Origin: Planctomycetaceae bacterium | GTDB taxonomy: Bacteria; Planctomycetota; SZUA-567 | Assembly (NCBI GenBank): GCA_021203245.1 | Contig: JAJQBO010000122.1 | Location: 1 to 35,537, forward strand | DNA length: 35,537 nucleotides | Reading direction: 5' to 3' | In this document: piece after piece, positions 8,183 to 16,994 of the stretch | How the letters are laid out: each line of letters starts with the position of its first letter | Numbering within the stretch: the stretch's first letter is position 1 | Position numbers and translations under genes: made by a program | Notes under the pieces: generated by a model | Databases searched by the model: none | What the model was told of the DNA's origin: nothing | The model's input: the letters and a program-made list of their open reading frames with translations, nothing else

Positions 8183-9142
8183 GTGCCAGACCACGCGCGC
8201 GACCATCAGATCGTCATGGAAAAGGTCCCGGAGGACAAACAGCCCGACGCTGCCTTGTTCCTGTCGGGGTGTTTTTCCCTGCCGCCGGCCTCAACCAAGG
8301 GGATAGCCGCCTCCGGCCCCATCGCCCTGCTGTCTGATTTGGAAAAGTCCCAGGCGGAAGCGATTGTGAAGGAACTGTCTCCCTCCCTGCCGCCCGGCGT
8401 GGTCCTGCGCATCGCCGGTCCCGAAGGCAAGACCCGCATCAGCCGCCTGCAATGGCCGAGGCCGCCCCGCATCTACGGCAGTTCGGTGGAGGAGTATCTG
8501 AGCAGCGCCGATACCCAGGATTTCGCCTGCCCCCACTGCGGCGAACCTATTCGCGTAACCCAGGACGGCAGCGGCCTGCAGGTGACGGCGCTCCCGTCCG
8601 ACACGGCCGGCACGCTGGACACGGCGGAGAGTTCGGATGAGCCGGCAAAACGTCGCATAAGTGAAACAGCCATTCACGCCGCGCCGACGCAATCAGACAA
8701 AGATCCGCTCTTCTCCGGCATCAAGCCTCTCGACCCCGACGCCACCAAATACGCTTCCATCCGATCGCTGCAGGCAGGCGACACCGGCTTCTGGATGGAC
8801 TACAGTCATAATGTATTTTCACCGCCTCCGCCCCTTGAAACCAAAGAACTTAACCGCCATGGCGGCACTTCCAATGCCAAAAAAGGCACCGGAAAAATAT
8901 CGGCCGGCCTGGCGGCGTTTATGAAGTCGGGCGCGTACGCGCTGGTGGTGGGCCGGACCAAGGACACGCAGGCCGTGAAGATGATCGCCGAAATCCTGGG
9001 TATCAGCGAGGCTGAAGCGCGCGACCGCGCTCTCAACCTGAGCCTGTGCGTGGCGCGGGACATCTCGCTCGGGGAAGCGCAGAACCTGCTGGCGCGGTTC
9101 CAGAACCTCGGCGCCAAGGCGCGGATAGTGCGGCCTTCGTAG
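8183..9142 (+). CDS. hypothetical protein with L7/L12-like end domains and a single CxxC
   Basis: A 319-residue protein of unknown function. Residues about 42-78 (ALLSDLEKSQAEAIVKELS, then a Val/Leu strand) and 250-317 (ALVVGRTKDTQAVKMIAEI, then SEAEARD, then EAQNLLARFQNLGAKARIV) have the alternating strand-helix pattern of the ribosomal L7/L12 C-terminal fold. A CPHCG sits near residue 112 without a visible partner pair. The middle is low in order, with a Pro-run (SPPPPLE). The GTG at 8183 follows GGGGGAACGAG and has its own promoter. It is the last gene before the inverted-repeat element. I cannot assign a function; the L7/L12 resemblance is by eye. Confidence 0.65.
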   Translation: MPDHARDHQIVMEKVPEDKQPDAALFLSGCFSLPPASTKGIAASGPIALLSDLEKSQAEAIVKELSPSLPPGVVLRIAGPEGKTRISRLQWPRPPRIYGSSVEEYLSSADTQDFACPHCGEPIRVTQDGSGLQVTALPSDTAGTLDTAESSDEPAKRRISETAIHAAPTQSDKDPLFSGIKPLDPDATKYASIRSLQAGDTGFWMDYSHNVFSPPPPLETKELNRHGGTSNAKKGTGKISAGLAAFMKSGAYALVVGRTKDTQAVKMIAEILGISEAEARDRALNLSLCVARDISLGEAQNLLARFQNLGAKARIVRPS

Positions 9143-9180
9143 CGTCTGTCTCGACCGGGGTGCCGAGCGCGATGGGGACG

Positions 9181-9322
9181 TTAAAGCAAATTAAAAAAGT
9201 ATGTAAACGAAACCGAAAACTTTTCTTAAGTTCGGTGCCTTGACCGTCTATCCCCGTGGCAGTTCGGTGACGTTACCGTCTGCCCGTTTTCTCTGTTCAC
9301 GAAAATTCGTAAAATGGCTTAA
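9181..9322. repeat. inverted-repeat element, copy A (MITE-like, 142 bp)
   Basis: The left end 9181-9208 (TTAAAGCAAATTAAAAAAGT continuing ATGTAAAC) and the right end 9295-9322 (its reverse complement begins TTAAGCCATTTTACGAATTT and ends CGTGAAC) are imperfect terminal inverted repeats of 28 bp. The core, in reverse orientation, holds GGGCAGACGGTAACGTCACC, CACGGGGATAGACGGTC and GGCACCGAACTT, which recur in copies B, C and E. No protein is encoded. It lies between the 8183 gene and the phage-type repressor. Confidence 0.75.
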
Positions 9323-9391
9323 GTAGACTTTTTCAGACGCAACGGGGCGGGATCCGCGTGGATCCCGCCCCGTGCCGTTTCCCTCTGACCG

Positions 9392-10132
9392 TTACAGGCC
9401 GGCGCGCCACCGTTCCGGCGGTTTCCCCTTGCCGCCGAACCAGACGCCCAGAACCGGCCAGACGCGGCAATGATCCTGCCAGGCGCTGAAGGGGCTGTAG
9501 GAGGAGTTGATTGAGGTGAAGTAGTAGAAGCCGTCGCCGCGGAAGCAGCGCTTGACAAAGGTGCCGGACATCTTTTCCCGGCGCTCCCAATCGTTATCGG
9601 TGATGGAACAGACAACCAGGCCGCCGTCGGCTTCGAAGCCCTCGCGCTCGCGGTCGATCATGACGTATTGACCGGGCAGGACCACGGGCGACATCGAGTC
9701 GCCCTGGACCGGGACAAGCACCAGGCCGGCGGGGTATTGGACCGGCTCGGAGGAGTCGTCGGTATCGGGCACGCGCGAGCCGTTGGAATCGTCGGCGGCG
9801 GCAAGGCCGCGGACCGGCCACTCGCCGTTCCGGTTGGTGATGGGCGCGCCGGCGGCGGGGGTGGCGCCTTCGTTGATCATGCCCAAGGCCTTGTACCCCA
9901 GATAGAGCGTTTCCGCATTGGGCAGCCTGGTCACCCCGTCGTTGCGGCCCCAATTGGCGAACACCTGCGGCGAAATCCCGATCATTGCGGCAAGCTCGAG
10001 ATCCTTTTTGTGGGGAAATTTCATTTTCAATGAATTTCTTAACCAATTGCCGGTAAAGGAATGCGGCGGCATAGTTAATTTTCCTCTTTCTCGCCCTTGA
10101 CTTACTTCATTCTGATGGTACAATGTAGTCAT
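9392..10132 (-). CDS. phage-type repressor with S24 (LexA/CI-like) peptidase domain
   Basis: About 246 residues. The N-terminal part has a helix-turn-helix (KDLELAAMIGISPQVFANWGRND, read as two helices around residues 44-66). A linker carries PAAGAPI, which resembles the Ala-Gly cleavage site of LexA. The C-terminal S24 domain shows VPVQGDSMSP with nucleophile S146 and GTFVKRCFRG with Lys194. This is the form of RecA-responsive prophage repressors. I start at the ATG at 10132 because AAAGGTG lies 6 nt upstream; an ATG at 10072 with a GAGG is an alternative, and the frame reaches a GTG at 10141. It diverges from the nuclease gene at 10397 and probably represses that side. Confidence 0.8.
   Translation of the reverse strand: MTTLYHQNEVSQGRERGKLTMPPHSFTGNWLRNSLKMKFPHKKDLELAAMIGISPQVFANWGRNDGVTRLPNAETLYLGYKALGMINEGATPAAGAPITNRNGEWPVRGLAAADDSNGSRVPDTDDSSEPVQYPAGLVLVPVQGDSMSPVVLPGQYVMIDREREGFEADGGLVVCSITDNDWERREKMSGTFVKRCFRGDGFYYFTSINSSYSPFSAWQDHCRVWPVLGVWFGGKGKPPERWRAGL
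10097..10124 (+). promoter_or_regulatory. near-consensus promoter in the divergent control region
   Basis: TTGACT and TACAAT are separated by 16 nt, pointing rightwards to the nuclease gene. The start of transcription would fall near 10131, over the start of the repressor gene, as in a lambda-like divergent switch. The leader to 10397 would be about 265 nt, so another promoter may lie nearer. Confidence 0.5.
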
Positions 10133-10396
10133 GTCATTCACCTTTGGTTTACTTTTACCCCTTGAGAAACCCCCTCAACAGAAAAACCCTTTGGAATTAA
10201 CTCCTTATGCAGCAATTTTAAGCGATTTTCGTCATTGCTAGACGTATATTTTCATGTGTGGCATTTTTATTAACGCGCGAATAAATCCCGTGAGGGCGCG
10301 CGAGGTTCGCAGATGGTAATTCATTGTTTCATCGAAGATTTATGGAAATAAACTTCAACCGCACTTTTACTTTCATTATTACATGGGAGAGCGCTA
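10133..10396. other. AT-rich divergent control region
   Basis: About 264 nt without a gene, clearly richer in A and T than its surroundings, between the phage-type repressor and the nuclease. It should hold the repressor promoter and operators, but I could not name a convincing repeated operator by eye. Confidence 0.5.
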
Positions 10397-11266
10397 ATGT
10401 CAACGCTTAATTTCAACAAAAAGCACTTAACTGATAATCCCCCTGCATGGACTTGTCGTATCGACGAGTCCCTTTACCACCGGGCAGCGCGGGCCGGACA
10501 TGTCGTTTCCTCATCCATGCTGAAGGAGTTCCGCCTCTGCCCTGCACACTACCACGCCATTGTAACTGGTTGTGTTCACCCGACAACGAGCCGCGCCTAC
10601 CGTTTAGGAAAAGCCGCCCACATGCTCGTGCTCGAGGGAGAATCGACCGTGCGCAAAGCCTTCGCCATCGGCGGCCCCATGAACGGCCGCACCGGTCGCG
10701 CCTACTGCCATGATAGCCAGGCTTTTCGTCAATGGGCTTGCGAAATCGGCATCAACGCCGACGCGATTCTTACGCCGAACGAATGGCACACACTGCAGCG
10801 CATGGACGACGCGATACAACGCCACCGCGAAGCATCAGAACTTTTGTCCGATGGCTGGGCAGAACTCTGCGCCTGCGCCCGTCTGGCAGACCTCCCGTGC
10901 CAGGCGCGCTTCGACTGGTTGCGACACAACCATACGGTGGTTGACCTGAAAACCACCGCCGATATCGCCCGCTTCGAAGCCGATGCCCGCCGGTTTGGGT
11001 ATCTGCACCAATTCGCTTTTTATCGCCAGGTGGCGGAAGCCGCCGGCAACCAGGTGGAAATGGCTGCGGTGGTTGTGGAAAAACGACCGCCCTACCGGGT
11101 CGGGGTGTGGCGATTCCCCGACGCCGCCCTCGCGCCCTATGCCGCCGCCAACCTGTCCGCCCTCGCCTCGTTGAAGCGCTGCCGCGAGACCCGCACCTGG
11201 CCCACCGGGTACGAAACAGCCCGCGCCTTCCCGCCCGCCGGCGTGCCGCCGGTTTGGCTGAACTGA
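10397..11266 (+). CDS. RecE/exodeoxyribonuclease VIII-like PD-(D/E)XK nuclease (DUF3799-like)
   Basis: A 289-residue phage-type exonuclease related to the catalytic domain of RecE, which degrades double-stranded DNA ends for single-strand annealing. Key marks are SSSMLKEFRLCPAHYHA near 38-54, RLGKAAHMLVLEG with His75, RFDW with D173, the core VDLKTT with D183 and K185, and the QxxxY motif Q205-Y209 (HQFAFYRQ). This order (Ser-rich start, GxxxH, D, DxK, QxxxY) is typical. GGGAGAG sits 5 nt before the ATG. No RecT-like annealing protein follows, so the recombination module is incomplete. The upstream divergent repressor supports a phage origin. Confidence 0.75.
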   Translation: MSTLNFNKKHLTDNPPAWTCRIDESLYHRAARAGHVVSSSMLKEFRLCPAHYHAIVTGCVHPTTSRAYRLGKAAHMLVLEGESTVRKAFAIGGPMNGRTGRAYCHDSQAFRQWACEIGINADAILTPNEWHTLQRMDDAIQRHREASELLSDGWAELCACARLADLPCQARFDWLRHNHTVVDLKTTADIARFEADARRFGYLHQFAFYRQVAEAAGNQVEMAAVVVEKRPPYRVGVWRFPDAALAPYAAANLSALASLKRCRETRTWPTGYETARAFPPAGVPPVWLN

Positions 11267-11353
11267 CCCTACTCACCTCCCCGGTATCGTCGAACCGGCG
11301 CGTCCGCGCCGGGCGATCCCGCTGTGCCATCCTGTTTCATAAAGGAGACTCCC

Positions 11354-12022
11354 GTGATTCCCACCCTTTCCAGTAGGCCGAAACTCCTCTATATCAATGC
11401 GCGGCTGCATGTCATCTGCGTCTCCAGCCGCCTTGAGCACCGCGACTGGCGCTTTTCCCTCGGAGAACCGTATCTGCTGCTCACGCCCCGGCGGCTCCGA
11501 CGCCTGCGGCGAATCGTCGGCCGCCGCGATCCGCGCATCCAGAAGATTCTCGACATCGCCATCAGGATGGTCGACGACCCGGCCGAGTACTGCAAGGCGC
11601 TGGGCAGGCGGTTGCCCCGGCATATGCGGCCCGGGGCGCCGCGCCAAGCCGTCCTCTGTCCCCGCTGCGACCATATCCATTATCCGCATCCCCTCGACGC
11701 CGGCCTGCCCTGCCCCGACTGCGAAGCCGCGATGCGCCGCCGCGAGGCGTCCACACCTTCCCCCGTCACGGTGGCGGACCGCCAGGCGGATCGCCGCGCC
11801 CGGGAGTATATCCGCGAAAACAACCCGGAAGCCTTTTTGGACGGCCGGCTCGCACCCAACTGGAAGTATCACGTCATGCGGCGGCTTGAACGGGATTGGG
11901 AGGAGGCGTGCCGCCGCATCAGCATGGGGCTCGGATATCGCCAGGTTGCGGAGGAGTTTGCCTGCTCGGTCGGACTATTACACAAAAAGGTCCGAGAACA
12001 GAAGTATTGGGAAAGCAACTGA
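11354..12022 (+). CDS. phage-module zinc-ribbon protein of unknown function
   Basis: A 222-residue basic protein. A zinc-ribbon is suggested by C102xxC105 (LCPRCDH) and C120xxC123 (PCPDCEA). The N-terminal 60 residues are Arg-rich (PRRLRRLRRIVGRR), and the C-terminus (ISMGLGYRQVAEEFACSVGL, then KVREQKYW) looks like a helix-turn-helix. DNA binding is therefore likely, but no family is recognised. The GTG at 11354 is chosen because AAAGGAG at 11340-11346 precedes it; an ATG at 11324 has no such site. It follows the RecE-like gene by 87 nt in the same direction. Confidence 0.65.
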   Translation: MIPTLSSRPKLLYINARLHVICVSSRLEHRDWRFSLGEPYLLLTPRRLRRLRRIVGRRDPRIQKILDIAIRMVDDPAEYCKALGRRLPRHMRPGAPRQAVLCPRCDHIHYPHPLDAGLPCPDCEAAMRRREASTPSPVTVADRQADRRAREYIRENNPEAFLDGRLAPNWKYHVMRRLERDWEEACRRISMGLGYRQVAEEFACSVGLLHKKVREQKYWESN

Positions 12023-12059
12023 TACAGATGCCTGACACCGGGGAGGAGCGTGATTTTGG

Positions 12060-12088
12060 TTGACGCTCCGCCCCCCGGCGGCAATGAT
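12060..12088 (+). promoter_or_regulatory. possible promoter for purL
   Basis: TTGACG and AATGAT are separated by 17 nt. The -10 is weak. The leader would be about 107 nt; no riboswitch-like structure was recognised in it. Confidence 0.25.
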
Positions 12089-12201
12089 AGACCTTTTTCC
12101 GACCCCACCCGCCCACGACGTCGGCCGTTCGCGGCCCGGGCCGGGGCCGTATTTGTCCGGGAAATGCTCCCGCTTGTCCACCCCCTGCGTATAGGCTGAC
12201 C

Positions 12202-15120
12202 ATGATCGACCACGACACAGACGACAGCAAAAAGACCTACCATATCGAAGTAGCGGTGCGCGACCCGGAGATGGACGTCGACGCCAAGGCCGCCCTCCAC
12301 GATCTGCAGGAATTCGGCCTGAGCGAATTGACGAACGCCCGCTCCGCCCGCCTCTATTCGATACACGGCAACTTTTCCGCCCGCGACATCGACCGCATCG
12401 CCTCGGAACTCCTCTGCGATCCGGTGGTGGAGATGTTCTCCGTCAACCAGCCGGTCTTCCCCAGCCGCGACAACCTCGATCACATGGTCGACATCGCCCG
12501 CCGGCCCGGCGTCATGGAACCGTCGGAGGCGTCGGCCCTGAAGGGCGTGCGCGAACTCGGCTTCGAGGCTGAATGGCTGCGCACCGGCCGGCGGTATATC
12601 CTCAACGGCCCTGTTTCCAAAAACGCCCTCTACACCGCCGTCACCCGCATCCTCGCGAACCCGATTATCGAGCAGGTGTCTATCGATACGCCCCTGAAGC
12701 TGAGCAAAGTCCCGGGTGAGACCTCCTACCACGACCGGCAGGAGATCGTCCTTGACGGCCTTTCCGACGAGGAACTGGAAAAGCTGTCCCTCTCGGGTCA
12801 ACTCTACATGTCCCTGGAGGAGATGCAGACCGTCCAGGCCTATTACCGCGGCCTCGGCCGCAACCCGACCGACATCGAACTCGAGACCATCGCCCAGACG
12901 TGGAGCGAACACTGCAGCCACAAGACCTTCCGGGGCAAGGTGCGCTACCGCGAAAATGGCGGCGAGGTGGAACTGATCGACAACCTCTTGAAAACAACCG
13001 TCGCCAAGGTCACCCGCGACCTCGACAAGGAATGGTGCTGGTCGGTGTTCGAGGACAACTCGGGCGTCATCGACTTCAACGGCGAGATAGGCGTCGCCTT
13101 CAAGGTCGAGACCCACAACCATCCGTCTGCCATCGAACCCTACGGCGGCGCCGGCACCGGCATCGGCGGCGTTATCCGCGATCCGCTCGGCACCGGCCTC
13201 GGCGGCAAGCCCATACTCAACACCGACGTCTTCTGCTTCGGCCCGCCCGACCTGCCGCAGGACGAGATGCCCCAGGGCGCGCTGCATCCGCTGCGCGTGT
13301 TCAAGGGCGTCGTCGCCGGCGTGCGCGACTACGGCAACCGCATGGGCATCCCCACCGCCAACGGCGCGATCTGCTTCGACAAGCGCTTTATCGGCAACCC
13401 GCTCGTCTTCTGCGGCAACCTCGCCGTCATCCCGAAGGAAATGGCGAAAAAGCGCAGCCCCAAGGAAGGTGAAATCGCCCTCGTCGTCGGCGGCCGCACC
13501 GGCCGGGACGGCATCCACGGCGCGACCTTCTCGTCGGTCGAATTGGACGAGAATTCGGAAATGATGTCCTCCGGCGCGGTGCAGATCGGCAATCCCATCG
13601 AGGAAAAGAAGGTCACCGACTTCCTGCTCCGGGCCCGCGACGCCGCGCTCTACTCCTGCATCACCGACTGCGGCGCAGGCGGCTTGTCCTCGGCCCTGGG
13701 CGAAATGGGCGAGCACGTCGGCGTGCAGGTCGAACTCGACAAGGTGCCCCTGAAGTACGACGGCCTGACCTACTACGAAATTTGGATCAGTGAAGCCCAG
13801 GAGCGCATGGTGATCTCCACCGATCCGTCCAACCTCCCCGCCCTGCAGGCGCTGGCGAAGGAGGAGAATGTCGAAATAACCCCCATCGCCACCTTTACCG
13901 GCGACCACCACCTCAGCCTGTTGTGGAAAGGCCACGAGGTCGGGCGGCTGGACATGGAGTTCCTCCACGACGGTATTCCCATGACGGAACGGGAAGCCGA
14001 ATGGGTCACGCCTACGCACCCCGAACCAGATCCGGTCGCGGACGAGGACTACACCGAGACCCTGAAAAAGCTGCTCTCGTCCTGGGACATCTGTTCGAAA
14101 GAGTGGGTCATCCGCCAATACGACCACGAGGTGCAGGGCGGGTCGGTCCTGAAGCCCCTGCAGGGCGTGGACGAAACCGGCCCCGGCGATGCGGCCGTCA
14201 TCACCCCCATTCTCGGCGACACCCGCGCCATCGCCGTGTCGAACGGCATCAAGGCGGGCTATTCGGACATCGACCCCTACTGGATGGCGGCGATGGCGAT
14301 AGACGAAGCGCTCCGCAACCTCGTCGCCGTCGGCGCGGGGCTGGAGCGGGCCGCCATTCTCGACAACTTCTGCTGGGGCAACACCAACAAGCCGGACCGC
14401 CTCGGCGGCCTGGTACGCGCGGCCAAGGCGTGCCACGACATCGCCCTCGCCTACGGCACGCCCTTCATTTCGGGCAAGGATTCCCTGAACAACGAATTCG
14501 CCGTCGGCGGCGACGTCATCGCCATCCCCGGTACGCTGCTGATCAGCGCCGTGTCGGTCATGCCCGACTGCCGCAAGGCGGTGTCGATGGATCTGAAACG
14601 CGAAGGCAGCCCGGTCTATCTGGTCGGCCTCACCGCCAACGAGCTGGGTGCATCGCACTACTACATGCTCCGGGACGCCATCGGCAATACCGTCCCGAAG
14701 GTCGACCCGAAGGTGGGTATGGCGGTGTTTACCGGCCTCCATAATGCCATGCAGGCAGGCACGGTTCTGGCCTGCCACGACTGTTCCGAAGGTGGCTTCG
14801 CCGTCGCGGCGGCGGAGATGGCGTTTTCGGGCGGGCTCGGCCTCGAGGCCGACGTGGCATCGATGGCGGTCACGGGCGAGGTGCCGGTGGTGGCGCGCCT
14901 GTTCGGCGAGTCGGCAAGCCGACTTATCGCCGAGGTCGATGCCGGTCGGGTCGAGGAATTCGAAAAGAATCTCCGCGACGCCGGTGCGCCGTTTGCGCGA
15001 ATTGGAACCGTCGCCGGCCAGCAGCGGCTGGTGGTGAAGAACGGCGACCAAGTGTTGGTGGATGCCGACATCGAGTCACTGAAGACAGCTTGGCGTGATG
15101 CGTTGAACGCGGTGTTATAA
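12202..15120 (+). CDS. purL: phosphoribosylformylglycinamidine synthase PurL with PurS-like N-terminus
   Basis: A 972-residue FGAM synthase, the fourth step of purine synthesis (FGAR plus ammonia plus ATP to FGAM). Residues about 12-180 contain two tandem PurS-like units (YHIEVAVRDPEMDVDAKAAL and a second one from about 95). A linker domain follows, then the signature WSEHCSHKTF at 234-243, ETHNHPS at 303-309, a nucleotide-binding GTGIGGVIRDPLGTG, and a second synthase half ending in CSEGGFAVAAAEMAF. There is no C-terminal glutaminase, so it must work with a separate PurQ, not present here. The size lies between small PurL (about 740) and the fused form (about 1300). The ribosome-binding site is weak. 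A strong terminator follows. Confidence 0.93.
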   Translation: MIDHDTDDSKKTYHIEVAVRDPEMDVDAKAALHDLQEFGLSELTNARSARLYSIHGNFSARDIDRIASELLCDPVVEMFSVNQPVFPSRDNLDHMVDIARRPGVMEPSEASALKGVRELGFEAEWLRTGRRYILNGPVSKNALYTAVTRILANPIIEQVSIDTPLKLSKVPGETSYHDRQEIVLDGLSDEELEKLSLSGQLYMSLEEMQTVQAYYRGLGRNPTDIELETIAQTWSEHCSHKTFRGKVRYRENGGEVELIDNLLKTTVAKVTRDLDKEWCWSVFEDNSGVIDFNGEIGVAFKVETHNHPSAIEPYGGAGTGIGGVIRDPLGTGLGGKPILNTDVFCFGPPDLPQDEMPQGALHPLRVFKGVVAGVRDYGNRMGIPTANGAICFDKRFIGNPLVFCGNLAVIPKEMAKKRSPKEGEIALVVGGRTGRDGIHGATFSSVELDENSEMMSSGAVQIGNPIEEKKVTDFLLRARDAALYSCITDCGAGGLSSALGEMGEHVGVQVELDKVPLKYDGLTYYEIWISEAQERMVISTDPSNLPALQALAKEENVEITPIATFTGDHHLSLLWKGHEVGRLDMEFLHDGIPMTEREAEWVTPTHPEPDPVADEDYTETLKKLLSSWDICSKEWVIRQYDHEVQGGSVLKPLQGVDETGPGDAAVITPILGDTRAIAVSNGIKAGYSDIDPYWMAAMAIDEALRNLVAVGAGLERAAILDNFCWGNTNKPDRLGGLVRAAKACHDIALAYGTPFISGKDSLNNEFAVGGDVIAIPGTLLISAVSVMPDCRKAVSMDLKREGSPVYLVGLTANELGASHYYMLRDAIGNTVPKVDPKVGMAVFTGLHNAMQAGTVLACHDCSEGGFAVAAAEMAFSGGLGLEADVASMAVTGEVPVVARLFGESASRLIAEVDAGRVEEFEKNLRDAGAPFARIGTVAGQQRLVVKNGDQVLVDADIESLKTAWRDALNAVL

Positions 15121-15142
15121 AGCCATACACGATTCAGTCGTG

Positions 15143-15180
15143 CGGCGCATCCGGGTTACGCTCGGGTGCGCCGTTTTTTT
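15143..15180 (+). terminator. rho-independent terminator of purL
   Basis: An 11-bp GC-rich stem (CGGCGCATCCG pairing with CGGGTGCGCCG, one G-T wobble) with a 9-nt loop, followed by seven T. Confidence 0.9.
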
Positions 15181-15194
15181 GGAGGAGGTAAATT

Positions 15195-15857
15195 GTGGCC
15201 GACAATCTACGGAGAAAACTTACCGCTATTATATCCAATATCGTGTGGCCCGGCTCGGCTGAAAAAATTCCGCCTCGACCCAACCCTGAACCGGCATCCA
15301 CGCCCATGGCGTTCGGGTACAAGACCGCTTGGGTTGCGATTCCCTCCGAAAAACGTGATGCAGTAGCCCTTGCCATCGGACTCCGAAAGCCTGAATGGAT
15401 GGTATGGGCAGATGGCTTAAAAAAGTTAAATTATCCAAGCGCTTATGTAGCAGTGTTGCCGCCTATGCACGGCTGGGTAATTGCGGTTGGCGACATGCTG
15501 CCGACACCAGATCTGGACCACCCACTCTTCCACACCCTCAGCCGCCGTTTTGGAGAGGTTTAGGCCTTTGCAAACCATCGCGTCAGCGATTTCTATGCAT
15601 GGGCACGTTGGCGGAATGCTACGCTCGTTCGCCGAGTGGTCCATAGCGATGAGGTGATACAGGTGGGGGATGGCGAAGGAGTGGAAGAAGACATCCTCGC
15701 CAGCACCAGCGGAAATGAGGGATGGATACGCATGGATGAGGAGGATGTCCACTCTGTCGCACGGGAATGGAGCTTCTCGCCCCTGGATATCGAGGACCAA
15801 CCACCCGATGACGCTCTTCTACTCGTCGGAGAGCTACCAAAAGGGTTGCAACCTTGA
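15195..15857 (+). pseudogene. hypothetical protein interrupted by one in-frame TAG
   Basis: The frame opens at GTG 15195 behind GGAGGAGG (15181-15188), gives 122 residues, and meets TAG at 15561-15563 (RRFGEV, stop). The same frame stays open for 97 further codons to TGA at 15855-15857, continuing AFANHRVSDFYAWARWRN and ending LVGELPKGLQP. A single C-to-T change of CAG (Gln) to TAG would explain it. FGEVQ-FxxHRVxxFxAW is a pattern I associate loosely with a family of unnamed proteins of about 220 residues, so the intact length would fit. It is less GC-rich than its neighbours, suggesting acquisition. Function unknown. Confidence 0.6.
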
Positions 15858-15926
15858 ATATCTCCGGCCTATACGTATACCGTTGAACGGCTGCCGGCAG
15901 AGGGACCGGCCTCGTGAAAGCGACTT

Positions 15927-16968
15927 ATGAACGGCGGCGACACCAGCGTCCAGTACCGCAAGGATACCGTCCACTTCCACGCCAGCTGTGAGTCTGATAT
16001 CAGCCAGGACCAGGTGCGGGAAATCTCCCACGTTACCTGGGTGGGCGTGTGGGTCAACGTCGTCCTCGCCGTCGCCAAAAGCGTGGGCGGCTATGTCGCC
16101 GGATCGTCCGCCCTCCTCGCCGACGCCGTCCATACCGTCTCCGACCTCGCCACCGATTGCGCCATCCTTGTCGGCGTCCGCTTCTGGAGCAGGCCGGCAG
16201 AAAATCGAGACGCTCGTCACCCTGGGAATCGGCATTGCCCTCGCCGCCGTCGGTATCGGCATGGGTTACGACGCCGTGCGCACCCTCGCGTCGTCCGTCG
16301 TCGGTGCGGAAGTCTCGCCCACCCGCATCCACGCTTTCGACACCGTCGCAATTATCGCCCTGGCTGCCGCAGGCTTGTCCATCGTCTCGAAGGAAATCCT
16401 CTACCGCTATACCGCCGCCCGGGGCGTGCGACTGGGTTCGTCCGCGCTTATCGCCAACGCCTGGCATCACCGTTCCGACGCCATCAGTTCCATCCCGCCC
16501 CTTATCTCCATCGGGGGCGAGGCACTGGGTTCGCGGCTTGGCTACAATCTCTGGTTCCTTGATCCGGTCGGGACCATCATCGTCTGCGTCATGCTCCTGC
16601 AGGCCGCCTGGGAAGTGGTGCGGCCGACGCTCGGCGCGCTTCTGGACGCCAGCGCCGACAGGCGCATGTGCTCGGCCATCCGCAAAACCGTCCTCTCCAC
16701 CGACAGCGTCATCGACACGCACCGCATCCGCACCCGGGTCATCTGCGCCAACGCCGTCGCCGTGGACTTGCATATAACCGTGGACGAAAACCTCTCGGTC
16801 GCGCGCGGCCACGACATCGCCTCGGCCGTCAAGTACCGCATCCTCGATCTTGAGGTCGAGGAGGGCGTGCGGGCGGTGGACGTGATTGTACACGTTGAAC
16901 CAGGCGACCCGCGCGACCGACGCCTGCCCGGTTCGGACGGCGGCACCCGCATCGACTGGAAGCACTGA
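15927..16968 (+). pseudogene. CDF cation efflux transporter, broken by an internal deletion
   Basis: Two frames make one cation diffusion facilitator, a proton-coupled exporter of Zn, Fe, Co or Mn. Frame one (15927-16199) gives the N-terminus and TM1-TM2 with SSALLADAVHTVSDLATD (metal-site H69 and D73 region) up to RFWSRPA. From 16201 another frame resumes at KIETLVTLGIG and gives TM3-TM6, including the second metal site WHHRSDA, and the cytoplasmic domain ending in VIVHVEPGD. The conserved loop between these points (D-x-x-H-P-Y-G-H) is missing. A GGCCGGC at the join suggests a deletion between short repeats. The protein cannot be made in one piece. Confidence 0.75.
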
Positions 16969-16994
16969 CGGCAGGGGGAGGTGGCCGGCCGGGC

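Noticed and set aside
11869-15051. A 1060-codon open frame antisense to purL
   Set aside because: It lies wholly opposite the conserved purL and has a composition typical of antisense frames in GC-rich DNA, with no recognisable motif.
15858-15926. A further small gene between the two broken genes
   Set aside because: Too short and without a ribosome-binding site followed by a plausible frame.
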